Shown here one piece after another: positions 51,404 to 64,000 of a stretch of DNA of 64,000 nt. The translations under genes and the position numbers were made by a program. The stretch's first letter is position 1. Each line of letters starts with the position of its first letter. Origin of the DNA: Desmodesmus armatus (Eukaryota > Chlorophyta > Chlorophyceae > Sphaeropleales > Scenedesmaceae); NCBI GenBank assembly GCA_007449985.2, contig VIIQ02000093.1, positions 1 to 64,000 on the forward strand. Direction: 5' to 3'. The notes under the pieces were generated by a model that was not told the DNA's origin, did no database searches, and worked only from the letters and a program-made list of their open reading frames with translations.

Positions 51404-53326
51404 CCTTCACTTGCTCCTGCGGGCGGCATACACAAGCATACGTGTGCATTAGGAAGCTTCCAGCGATCGCTATGCCGGGGGTGGTTGGGGCCACTGTCTT
51501 CTGCAGCTGACTCAGTGAGCAGCTTGCAGGTAATTAAGCACATGTTTACACTGCATCTGCGTGTTCTGACAGGCGCGACTGCCGCTGCATATGCTCAGTA
51601 GTATAGATTTGTCTTCGTTCCGCGTCGTTGGTGAGCGCATCTCGAGAAAGCTTGGTGGTAATCCCTCGGTCCAGTAGATCCATCACTATCATAGTGTGCA
51701 GACACCAGAAGTCCCGCACGACGCCTTACTTTCAAAATGATCACAACCAAAATGATCTACATCAGTGATGTGCATAGTGCCGTCGCATACAATCACCGTA
51801 CGGAGCAGAACTGCAGCTCCCCCTCCGCCCACCTCGACCTGTGGATGCTGGCCGCTGGTGCAGCGGCGTTTTACCTGAGACACTTCCAGCGGGTCCGTGT
51901 ACTTCGCGGGTGTGCTGCGCTCCGTGGGCCCCTAGCTCAGCTGCCTGCAGGTGTGCAGCTGTGTGCCTTGGCTGACGACCAGCCAGTTCAGTCCCTATAA
52001 AACACAACACTTCTCTTGTCGTTACGTGTCATCACCAGAGCACTTAATGAAAGAGGCAAAGCGTGCAGGCTGCGTACTACGACTTGTCACAATTACTGTA
52101 GCTGACACAACTGACTGACAATTGAATCAGCAGCAGCTGGTTGGCACCCTGGTTGTGCATGGGTGACAAAAGCTGCGAGCAGTGCAGCAACAGCCTGGAG
52201 TGGGAGCGAGTTGTTTTGGCTGCCAGGTACAGTCAGTGCTGCAAACAAATGAAATGCAAGTGCCACTGAGCTGGTATGTACGGCACGATTGTGGTGCTTG
52301 TGCCGTAATGGGCAGTTGAAGTGAATTTGGTGATAAAGTGTTGTTTCTTCACATTGGCTGGCCCTGGCCTAGACCCAGTATGCGATGGTTCAACATAATA
52401 AGCGCTAAAGGGTTACCGCACAGTGTCTGTACAGTGTCAATAAATTGGGCGCTGAAGCGCCAGCAGCGCTCACTGTGCCTGCAGCACGATGCCTGGTTCA
52501 CCGGCTTGGGCTTCACATAGTGATGCCACAGGACCACTGCTGCAGCCAGAGATGCTTGTATCACCACCCAGTGACCTCCCCCCCCCCCCCCCCCAGTGCG
52601 AAACAAATCACAGACAAACCGCATACGACCATCTATGACTGCCCAGCTCCCCCGCCCAACAAGACAGCAGACACACCCGCATCCAGGCCGCACTGTGCTG
52701 ACAGACAGCACAGGCACAACATCGGTGATGATCTCACACACCTTGCCATACCTGCAACACGTGAGAACACCCTTCATGGTGGCCAACATGGCAGAACACA
52801 AAGCTGTCAGCCTGCACTGACACTACACAGAGGGGTCACCAGTAGCCATCATTCCTGCCTGCAAACCAGTACAAGTACAGCAAACTTGTCAGTGCAGGCA
52901 GTCTTTGCAGCCTGCTTTTGCAGCAGGGTGGTAAGCAGTGCTTGTTTGTGCATAACTACAGCACCTGCTGGTCAGCCACGCCTCACGTCCCCACATGTAC
53001 ACAGCCTGAGAAAGGGGCAGCTGCAACACCAAGTGTTCAGTGCACCCGCAACACAGGTTTGCCACTGTCCACACACACACAGGGTCGATTGACACCACTC
53101 AGATAGCCACAGCCAACCTGTACATGTGTGGGGCTCTACCAGCCAGCACACGAGTGCTCCTGGCACCCTTCTGCCCAACCACACATTTTGAAAATGTCTA
53201 CCAGGTACACATTTGCAGAGCTCTTTTCTTGTCTGCATGCAGAGATCGCTGTTCTGCCTCAGCAAACCTTTGCATGTGCAGCGCCCCTCATACCGGTGCT
53301 GCCACTGCTCTATCTACTGCAAGTCC
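51404..53326. other. Intergenic region, no supported gene
   Basis: 1.9 kb between the start of the M43 gene (-) and the end of the nucleoside hydrolase gene (-). It must hold the protease promoter and the hydrolase 3' end. A C run is at 52579-52594. Open stretches on both strands near 51740-52000 lack consistent exon borders, and I call none. Confidence 0.4.
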
Positions 53327-56320
53327 CTACAGTCTAAGCCGCTCCAGGATGAAGCGATGGAACGCCCCAGCATCCACATCCATCACCGCCGACACAGTCT
53401 TGACAGCAGACAGCTGCCGAGTGACATCTGTGCCCTGCACGCTCATGACAGCCTGGCTGCGCACAAAATTACTACTTCTTCCACTTCCAGCACCAGCACC
53501 AGCCTGCAGCAGCGCAGCTGCGCCACCCGCTGAGCTGCCTAGCAGCAGCCTCTCCATACCAAGAGGCTGCAGCCTCACTGCCTCTGGAGCCTGCTGCTGC
53601 ACTTGACGGCCTGCCTCTGGCAGATGCAGTGCTGCCGAAGGCGTGCTGGCAGCAGCAGCAGGCTGTACGAGAGGAGGTGTGGCTGAATCGGCTGCTGCAT
53701 TTGGCGGCTCTGCCAGGACTGTTGCTCCTTGTGCAGGCCCCGACAGCACCACTGCCACGTCTAGGTCCGTTTGGACCTGTACATGCAACCCACACGCAGC
53801 AGCATGGGCAGAACCATTTTGAAGTCTGTCGTTACTGTGTGGGCTGAGCAAGAAAAGGCTGGGCAAGTCATCAAGAATTGCACGCAGGCAATAAAGGCAA
53901 GGCGTGTCAGCTATGGAAACTGCTGCATCATGTGTGCAGTTCGAGGAACTCCTGGGTACCTGCCTACTAACAGCAGAATGTGCAAGTCGTGCACAAGAGG
54001 GTGCTACTTGCTAGTAGCACAAGCAAGACCCATGCATGGCGACCAACCACCAACCCTAGCAACTGCTCCATTGAAAGACATAAGACCCACAGCAGCTTCA
54101 TGTGCTGGCCTACAAAGGTGGTACCAATACCCACGCGTACCTTGCAAAGGCTTGGCTGCATCATGCAGGCTGCTGTGAGAGCATCCCATGCATAGTATGG
54201 GTCCCCGGGTGTTGTATACACCCAGGACACCACAGGGGCATAGAAGGTGCCAGCCAGCAGGGAGTACAGATGGTGGGACTGGGGTCCAAAGCTGTACACC
54301 AGGTCAGGAGTGATGGGCACCTGTGCATGAAGCAGCGGCACAGCAGCGACGGTTTCCTTGCAACAGAGACATTTGCAGCTCCTGCTTCATCAAGCCAGCT
54401 ATCCCATGAGGCCGCTCTGTCCATCACCCCCTGCCTTCAGACCCATTTGCAGATGAGGTCCACAGTGAATTTCTCAGTGGTTACTGTGCCGGCCTGGTGT
54501 TGTGCATGAATAGGCCCAAAATCAGCACCACTTGCCGACAATCAATATAATGCCACTGTGTCTTGGCAGCCGCTGCGCATTATGGTGGCATCAGTCGAGA
54601 AGCGCCCCACCGTCAACAGCTCTGTGTGTCGTGGAGCAGGCCACATCCTTATGCAGCCACCCCACGCCTCAGTGTGTTTGCCGCTGATTACACACCCCAT
54701 TGCTTGTCCTGACTTGACTGTGCTGAACATATGAGCGTTGCCTAGGTTCGAGCGCACAGCCACTTGGAAGGACAACAACCGCACACGCACCTTGTTTGTG
54801 CCGTCCAGAGGCACCAGTGTGAGAGGCACACTGCTCCGCCACACAACTCTTGCAGCAGCTGGATCCCAGTAGCTGTTCCACTCAGCACTGCCGTCTGTAT
54901 GAGGCTCGTACACGTTGCCTTTCACGCGCAGCGCCCCACCCATCCACCACACCCGCTCGATTTTGTCTGCCAATTGGTTTGGATACTTTTCCAGTGCGTA
55001 TGCCAGGTTGCTGAGGGGTCCTGCAGCCAGGTGCAAGGTCAGCACAAAGGGAACGGCAGTGAGCCGCCCATCAAATATTCCTCCTGGACAAGGCACATGC
55101 CACTGACAATCCCATGCACAGCGGCATCTGCTCCTATCCGGGTGTGCTGGCATGTTGCACCTCTCCCATAATCATGCGTGGCTGAAACAGCATCTCGGCG
55201 GCCCTTAAAAACCAATCTGTACTGCAGCCGAGGCGCCTGCCCAATAGGCAAGTATACATGCAGTCAGAAGCCTGCTGAGGTCTGCTCACCTGTTGCAATG
55301 ACTGTGACCTTGCCGGGTGCTTTGAGCAGCAGCTGCGCAAACACCTCCTGCCCTGGCTCCTTTGACAGCTGCCTGTTGGCAGTGGCTGCCAGTTCAGAGG
55401 GGCTGTGCTGGTTCAGGACCGGCAACACATCAAGGATCAGCCCCTGGGACCTGTAGGCTGTTGGGAAAGGGTTGGCGGCCTGGAGCAGAAGTGGGTGGAC
55501 AGAGGAGCCGGGTGTGCAGAACGTGGCTGGTGATGCCTGGACCATGATGCTTCACGACTAATGTTAACAGAAATCTGTCACAGCAGCCCTAAGGGCCATC
55601 ATCTACAGACATCACACATACTGGCCCTTGTATTAGCCGTGACAGTGTGTGCAGAACAACATCATATGGTCAGGATCGTATGCTTCTGGGCTGGTTTGCA
55701 GCAGCCCACAGCAAACTGGCCTTGTGTGGTCAAGTGTAAAGCAGGCCCAAGGGTGGACCTGGCCTCACCCATGCCACTCTCCCCTTCCATTCCACTGACC
55801 TGCAGAGTCGAAGCACCGACTGGTATGTCATCGTGGCCCAGCAGATGCAGCAGCTTCAGTGTGGTGTTGGCAGCCACATCCACATGGCAGTCACCATCAA
55901 GGATTGTGATGCCTGCACAGCCAGGACGAGCAACAGTGGGTTGATTGCTGGTACCTATAGGTCACAAGCGTAGCTGCAACGTAGATCTCCTTGCAGCTCC
56001 ACTCCTTGTACCTGTCTATAGACCTGGTTGGGGGGACATGCTGACAGCACCACAGTACTGGCACCCCAAAAGCCTCCCTGCTGCTGCCCCAGCGCACCTA
56101 AGACTGTGACATCCGCTGCATCACAAGATAGGAGAAGTAAAAGCGTGATGAAATCGTCCACACCACCATCATGGTCGAAGAGCACCAGCCGTTTTGGCCG
56201 GCTGGCACGTTGGTCTGCCTCTTGCTCCCTGAGCAGGTCTGGTTGAGCTGCTGGTGTGGCAAGAACGAGATGAGCAACCAGAATTGTGCTCAGTAGTAGC
56301 GCTATAGACAAGTGCCCCAT
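53327..56320 (-). CDS. Secreted inosine-uridine-preferring nucleoside hydrolase
   Basis: Cleaves ribonucleosides to base and ribose. Minus-strand exons: 56098-56320, 55800-55912, 55290-55536, 54791-55020, 54141-54320, 53327-53776; all in phase, 480 residues. It opens with a signal peptide (IALLLSTILVAHLVLA), so it is likely apoplastic or vacuolar and salvages external nucleosides. The metal- and ribose-binding DHDGGVDD motif is at residues 49-56; then GITILDGDCHVDVAANTTLKLL, GKVTVIATG, GPLSNLAYALEKYP, RVWWMGGAL, NVYEPHTDGSAEWN and VPITPDLVY follow the family order. The last exon carries an Ala/Gln/Pro-rich insert of about 100 residues before a normal-looking VDAGAFHRFILERL end, making it longer than plant homologues. 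Confidence 0.92.
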
Positions 56321-56817
56321 TCAGACCACGGCAGGCCCAGCCAAGATCAAAGGGTGATCACAGTACTGTGTTGGCGCCAACCTCAATGTCGTGAGGAAGA
56401 TACATGCATCACCCGATGGTTGAAAAGCATGATGATCACTAATTTTCAAATCGTAGACACCAGGCTTGAGTCACGAAACCGTGTCGTGACAGTGAGCCCC
56501 ACCCAGCTGTGGCTCCAACGAGCAACAAAACAACGATCACGTATTTGGACTATTTGGAAAGCCTCGACGTTGCAAAGATACGTCTTCAGCAGCACAGCGC
56601 ATCAAATTCATTCAGGTTCTGCCCTGTTCCAGGCGAAGCCTGTCGTCCGTTCCCGTCTATTGAGCTGTACAGAGGCTGGTTGGGCTAGCACTACTGTGTG
56701 TGGGTCAGACAGGGCAACGTGCCGGTGCAGACAGTCCAACACAACACAGGGGTTCCCACCTGCCACACCCACTGCATGCAGCAGAAGGTCCCCATCAAGC
56801 AGTGAGGGGGCAGTGCT
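56321..56817. promoter_or_regulatory. Divergent spacer: nucleoside hydrolase (-) / Gln-rich gene (+)
   Basis: 497 bases between two divergent start codons, lower in GC than the flanks and with no exon on either strand that fits its neighbours. Promoters for both genes are expected here; I name no element. Confidence 0.4.
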
Positions 56818-59800
56818 ATGTCGAAAGCCGCTAGAACAAAGCAGGCGCATCATGGTGGACCTACAGCCTGCACCAACCACTACACACGCTCTGTGCAGCA
56901 GCTGGAGGGCGTGGTGGAGGAAAGGCTGCAGCAGGTGGGAGCTTGCCCCAACAGTGTTCAGATGGTAAAGGCACAAGCAAGCACTAGCAGGTTCATCTTC
57001 TTCTTCCACGCCTTCAATCTGAATCCAATTGAACTGCCAGAGAGACAGAGCCAGCAGCAGCCGACAATGACATGGCAGCAGCAGCAGGTGCTGCTTCATC
57101 AAGTGCATCTTTGGCAGTGACGCACATCATTACACGCATGCCAACCTATGCCTGCTTTCCTTTCGTGCTGCGCAGCTGAGCTTACTCGTGGCAGAAAACT
57201 CGCTGCTCAGGCGGCGGGAAGCAGCCCTGCAGTCTGCTGTCAGCAGCCTTGCGGGCAGTGTGTCTGCTGCCACGCAAGCAGTCATGGTCACCTCAGCAGC
57301 AGATCCAGCAGCTGCCCTGCGCACAACAGCTCGAGCGCAGCCGAGCGACATCCGCTGCAGCATCTCGGACCACAAGAAGTTCTTACTGCGGATGCAGCAG
57401 CGAGAGGCAGCGGTTCAGGTGAGGGCCAGTGATAGGGCTCAGCACAGATTGGCTTTAATCTGCAAGGCTGCATCCAGCTCAGCACGCGTTTTGTAATGCT
57501 TGTTGTGAAGGTGATGCAGCCTTTGCTTTCTCAACCAGCCAGAACCAGCCCTACGGTGCACGCCCCAGCCAATGTCTGCCTCCTTGCCCTTGAACACAGT
57601 CTGAAAACTGTCGTGTATCCTGTCATGCACCTGTCCTGCAGCGCATCATGGGTCAGCTGGACTGTGGTGGTGAAAGCCAGGTGGAGCTCTACAGCTCCTG
57701 GCTGCTGCACCGTGCCTTTGCCAGCCCAGAGCGCGCCTCAGCACATCTAGCCATGAGCAAGGCCGACCGGGTGGCCTTTGTGCTGGCCACAGTGCAGAAG
57801 CTGGGGCTGCTGGTTGGCAAGTATGACCTGCTGCACCACCCAGCAACGGCCATGGGCACGCCTCGTGAGCAGCTGGACAGGCTGGTGGATGAGCTGAACG
57901 AGCGCACACTCACTTTCTGCCTGTGAGTAGGAGGAATGAACAGGGGAGGGCGGCTGTTGCTTCAGCAGTGGGTTGAGATTGGGAGTCGTGTCTGGCAGAT
58001 GAGCGCACTGAGCACGTGTGCAGGGTACAGTCACCTTCTGCTTACCAGTAGGGTTGTGGGCGCTGTTGCTGCACCTTTCATTGCGTCAGCCAGCCAGCAA
58101 GGGCCCGTGTCCTGGTGGCAAGCAACTAGGCAGTAGTTGTTCGCCCATATTACCAAACTGCCGTCAGAGTGGTCAGGCACAGCATGCTCGCGTCACCAGA
58201 TTTCCTGACCATCAACTCAGGTGTGTCTGCTGGGTCTGCTGCTGCTGTGTCTGCCCCCTGCCAGTCTGGCGCCCCCTCACCGCCAGCTGGAGATGGCCTG
58301 CCTCAACATGGAGACGGGGCTGCCTGAGCCCTACCCCAGGGGCTGGTGGGCAGTTGTCATTGATGTGAGCAGGGCTTTGCAGTGCCGCGTTCTGCGGTAC
58401 GGTACATTGTTGTACAGTACAGCACAGTTGTGTCAATAATGACTGACATGATTGTAAGCCAAGCAGCGAGCACTTCCTGCAGGATGTAGTGGATGTGAGG
58501 TACAGCCGCAACAGCAGCAGCGTGTCAGCACCATATTGGGAAACAACCAGCAAGCCAGCATGAGCTGCGCAACATGACAGCAGCAATGATTGTTTGAAGG
58601 TGCTGCTTTACATGCTGCCGGGCATGACACTGCTGATCTTTTGTGTTGTCTCTACATGCTGCGGCTGCTGAAGATACACTCCTATGCATGCTGCCCCCCT
58701 GCTGCTGCTGCTGCTGCTTGCAGGCCATGCAGCTCTCAGATGACCAGAAGGCGGCACTCAAGATCTGCTGGGAGAAGGTGGGTCCCTTCTGGCCAGGGGG
58801 CATTTGTGTGTGGCGCTGAAGAACCCACCCCTGACTGCCGGCGTGCATATTGAGCAACCAGTCAGCCACTAGACAACGCCTCACAATTGTGCTGTTGGAA
58901 CTGTCTGCAGCAGAGTGAAGTTGAGTGGATTGAATTGCAACATGGCAAAGCATGTCAATGCCCCCGTACCTATCCTGCTTGTCCTGCCTCCTGTCCCCTG
59001 TGTCTGCCTCCTGCAGGTCAAGCCTATCAAGGTGGCCCTGACCAGCAAGTATGAGGCCCTGTCCGCCCTGCTGACGGAGCTGCAGCGCAAGCAGTTGGAC
59101 CAGCAGCGGCAGTTTGAGCTGCAGGCGGAGCATGCCATAGACACAGCCATCAACCGCAAAGCTGCACGCCAGCAGCGGCAGCAGCATAACCAGCAGCAGC
59201 AGCAGGCATTTGGGCAGCAGCAGCCACCACAGCAACAGCTCCAGCAGCAGCAGGAGCTGCTGAGACAACAGCAGCTGTTCCACCAACAGCAGCAGCAGCA
59301 GGAGCTGCTAAAACAGCAGCAACTGCAGTTGATCCACCAACAGCAACACCAGCAGCAGGCAGATGCATGGGTGTATCAGCCGCAGCAGCAGCCACAAGCA
59401 CCGCCACTACAACAGCAGCAGCCGCAGCCGCAGCGCAGGACAAGCCTCACAGATGGCTTGCCATGCGAGCATGAGCTGTTCCAGTTCTGCCGGGCGCTGT
59501 TGGGCGGTGACATAGAGGGCATGGAGGGGGTTCATGACCCCTTTGCTCCCTCTAGCGACCTCCCTGCCCTGGCAGGCACTGCCACAGCAGCACCCCAGGT
59601 TGCAGCAGCAGCAGCAGCATTTGGAGGAGCAGAGGGACAGCTGGGCTTGCCCGCACCTGCGGCTATTGGCACATGCAGCACACCCATGTTGGTGGATGCT
59701 CTGACACCTGCAGCCCCTGGTAGCCTGCAGCACCATCTTCAGCAGCAGCAGCTGCAGCAGCAGCAGCAGCTTGGCTTCTCTCACGGGTACGCGGCGCGGA

Positions 59801-61240
59801 TAGCGCCGCTGCAGGTGCAGCAGGCGCAGCACTTTGTGAAGTTCAGTCCCGCAGTGGCCGCTGCCGCTGCTGCGTCCGACGAGGACCTTTGGCTGCAGGG
59901 CTTTGCAGGCGACCGCCACATCAGCCCACACAGCGGCACAGGTGCTGAAGGGCTGAGTCCCACCCGCAGCGGCTTGGAGGTGGCGGGTTCGGAGGGCCAG
60001 GGCCCGAGTGCTTCCAATGGTAGCGGTCCTGTTGCACAGGAGGCGGATGGCGCAGAAGGGATGTTGGTTGAGCGGGAGCAGGAGGTAGGTTTGGATCCAA
60101 CAACAAAGCAGGGGAGAGGGAAAGCGGCATACTTCTGGCATGACCTGTCTCTGTGCGACATTGGGGAACTCTTGGCATGAGCTCAGCGGGCGTGGTGGGT
60201 TCATGTGCAGCATCAATGTCTGTGTCGAACACACACGCTGTGTGTTAGCATGGAGGATACATGTGTAGGTAGCATACTCTGAACATGCAAGTCGCCATGC
60301 AAGCAGTCTATGAAGCACACCAACATAGTCCGACTACTGTGTGTATGTGTGCAGGAGGATGCTGAGACTCCACCAGAAGACAGCTCCCAGCAGCGGCCCA
60401 GCAGCGGCAGCACTGACCCCGCTGGGGGTCCCGCTGACAGCACAGGGGCCTTGGACAGCACCTCTGGCCCCACTGCCAGCAAGTCATCCTTCACACCCAG
60501 CAGCCTCTCACCCAGCCAGCCAGGGCATGCAGTCTCTGCGGCTGCGATCGCGACGGCGGCAGCGCTTGCAGCAGCTGCTGAGGTGATCGCGGGGGATATT
60601 GGCGGCATGCGCATCCCGGGCAGCAGCAGGGTGCTGGACGTGTGCTGGCAGCAGCAGCTGGTACCCACTGGCGGCTTCCCAGGGGACCTGCAGGGACAGG
60701 GTGGTGCTGGTGCAGCGGGTATGGGTGGCGTGCAGGAGCTGGGGGGTGGTGCGCAGCAGCCGCTGGTGCTGCAGTCGTCGGGCCGGGAGCAGCGGAAGCT
60801 TGAGCGGCAGATGGACAGGCTCACGGCGCAGCTGAAGATGCAGCAGTACTGCATGCACACCTACGTGAGTGGTGTGGCTAAGTGTGTGTGTGATGGGAGT
60901 GTGATGTGCTGGGATGCAGGGGAGTTGCCGGTGCATGCTGTTAGTTCTTGGCGGAGATGTGGTACACCTGAAAGGGCGCCTGCTTTGGTGTTGCAGTCAT
61001 CTGTACCAAGCTATCGCTTTCTTGGGCCAAGCTGTTGCTCTCTTGGGATTGAGAGCGGGCTTGCCTCTGATGTGGTTCACCCTTTTTGTCTCACTGTTTG
61101 TGCGTGTGTGTGCTGTTGTGGCCCTGCAGGTCCTGAACATCTGCTCCAAGAAGCAGATTGCGCTGAAGTATGTCAACTGCTTCCCGTGGGTCCCAGAGAG
61201 CTTCAGCATGTGTGAGGCACTGGATGAGATGGGCTGGTGA
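56818..61240 (+). CDS. Gln-rich protein of unknown function, possible regulator
   Basis: I do not recognise the family. Exons: 56818-56969 (tentative first exon), 57175-57419, about 57633-57924, 58265-58370, 58724-58777, 59017-60084, 60355-60864 and 61130-61240; phases agree at the junctions I checked from the second exon on. The early part has heptad-like Leu spacing (LSLLVAENSLLRRREAAL), resembling a leucine zipper but without a clear basic region. A helical region follows (VELYSSWLLHRAFASPERASAHLAM...ADRVAFVLATVQKL), a conserved-looking EPYPRGWWAVVID, a long Gln-rich stretch with acidic patches, a second coiled segment (REQRKLERQMDRLTAQLKM) and a compact C-terminus with NCFPWVPESFSM. Poly-Gln plus coiled coils would suit a transcription or chromatin factor; that is inference. 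Confidence 0.6.
61008..61052 (+). repeat. Short intronic tandem repeat (about 22 bp x 2)
   Basis: CCAAGCTATCGCTTTCTTGGG is followed at once by CCAAGCTGTTGCTCTCTTGGG; each unit has inverted ends (CCAAG/CTTGG) and could fold as a small hairpin. It lies in the last intron of the Gln-rich gene. Confidence 0.8.
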
Positions 61241-61740
61241 CAGCAGGCACGGCAGGCGGCTGGGGCACCAGGCACTGCCACCCATGCTGCAGCAACCGCA
61301 CCCGCACCTGCTAAACCGAAGCAGCCACAGACGCAGCAACAGCCTGTGCTGCAACAGCAGCAACAGCCTGTGCTGCAACAGCAGCAGCAGGCGCAGCCGG
61401 CGTTGCAGCAGCTGGGCCGACAGGTGGGCTGGTGGCGGCATGTTGGGGCAGGCCATTCGGGCAGACAGCAGTGGCAGTCAAGTGTGCTTGTGACAGCAGG
61501 CCTGGCAGGCGGCTGCGGTACACAGCCTTGGAAGTATAGTGGGCTGGTAACCACAGGCCCAGGCAAACAGCCCCGGCAGCAGGTCCTGCCCCAGAGCATG
61601 TGTACTGTTGACGGCGGCACACGGGAGTGCAGGGGCACAGCCGATTTGTGTCAATGTACCATGGCGTAGAACAGCTGGCTCGGCCACAGGCTTTGGCTGC
61701 CGTTGTCTGTGGTGAGGTGTTTGATGGCATGTTGAGGGTG
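61241..61740 (+). other. 3' flank of the Gln-rich gene with CAG repeats
   Basis: About 500 bases after the stop, containing (CAG)n-rich stretches near 61335-61400 that resemble the Gln-rich coding part but lie beyond the TGA. No TGTAA is seen before the TG array. Confidence 0.4.

Positions 61741-64000
<2,260 letters not shown>

Noticed and set aside
56312..56968. 218-residue plus-strand frame before the Gln-rich gene
   Set aside because: It begins inside the hydrolase exon region, has no domain-like pattern, and conflicts with the ATG at 56818 in another frame.

Overview
The window is nuclear DNA of a green alga, most likely Chlamydomonadales (the Haematococcus/Volvox/Chlamydomonas group). 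The sequence shows intron-dense genes with GTGAG donors and TGCAG acceptors. Coding sequence is rich in CAG/GCA (poly-Gln, poly-Ala, poly-Ser), (TG)n arrays are long, and several genes are followed by TGTAA, the poly(A) signal of this order. A DIRS-type retroelement resembling the Volvox Kangaroo class is also present. The species cannot be fixed from the sequence. Gene models were built by checking splice sites and reading phase by eye.

Layout: (1) 1-1422 (+), 3' end of a MON1-like vacuolar fusion gene. (2) 1881-6158 (+), stand-alone gamma-glutamyl phosphate reductase (proline synthesis). (3) 6719-9648 (+), an unrecognised gene with one membrane segment. (4) 9759-12502 (+), a SEC14/CRAL-TRIO gene that could be the 3' half of gene 3. 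(5) 14020-23980 (-), a seven-exon gene for a 2,709-residue secretory, Ala-rich, 11-mer-repeat protein resembling LEA group 3. (6) 24299-30214 (+), COP9 signalosome subunit 1, divergent from gene 5. (7) 30542-32840 (+), a plastid fibrillin/PAP protein. (8) ~33588-41625 (+), an alpha/beta-hydrolase lipase of the At1g18460/At1g73920 type. (9) 44200-51403 (-), a secreted M43 metalloprotease whose second exon is split by (10) a 4.32-kb DIRS-like element (45837-50157) with Gag-like, RT/RNase H and truncated tyrosine-recombinase ORFs. (11) 53327-56320 (-), a secreted nucleoside hydrolase. (12) 56818-61240 (+), a Gln-rich protein of unknown role. (13) 61741-62412, a huge (TG)n array.

The genes do not form a pathway; this is ordinary eukaryotic gene order with several divergent and convergent pairs. 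Three things stand out. The first is the giant LEA-like secretory protein, whose seven-exon model is in phase at every junction. The second is the DIRS element, inserted exactly at a TTAA inside a protease exon with split direct repeats A1-ORFs-B1-A2-B2. The third is a recurring pattern of diverged 'echo' copies of exon edges, with their splice sites, lying in the neighbouring introns of at least four genes. Four genes need a single extra base to keep frame, always in a homopolymer or CAG-type repeat, which points to residual sequencing deletions rather than pseudogenes.
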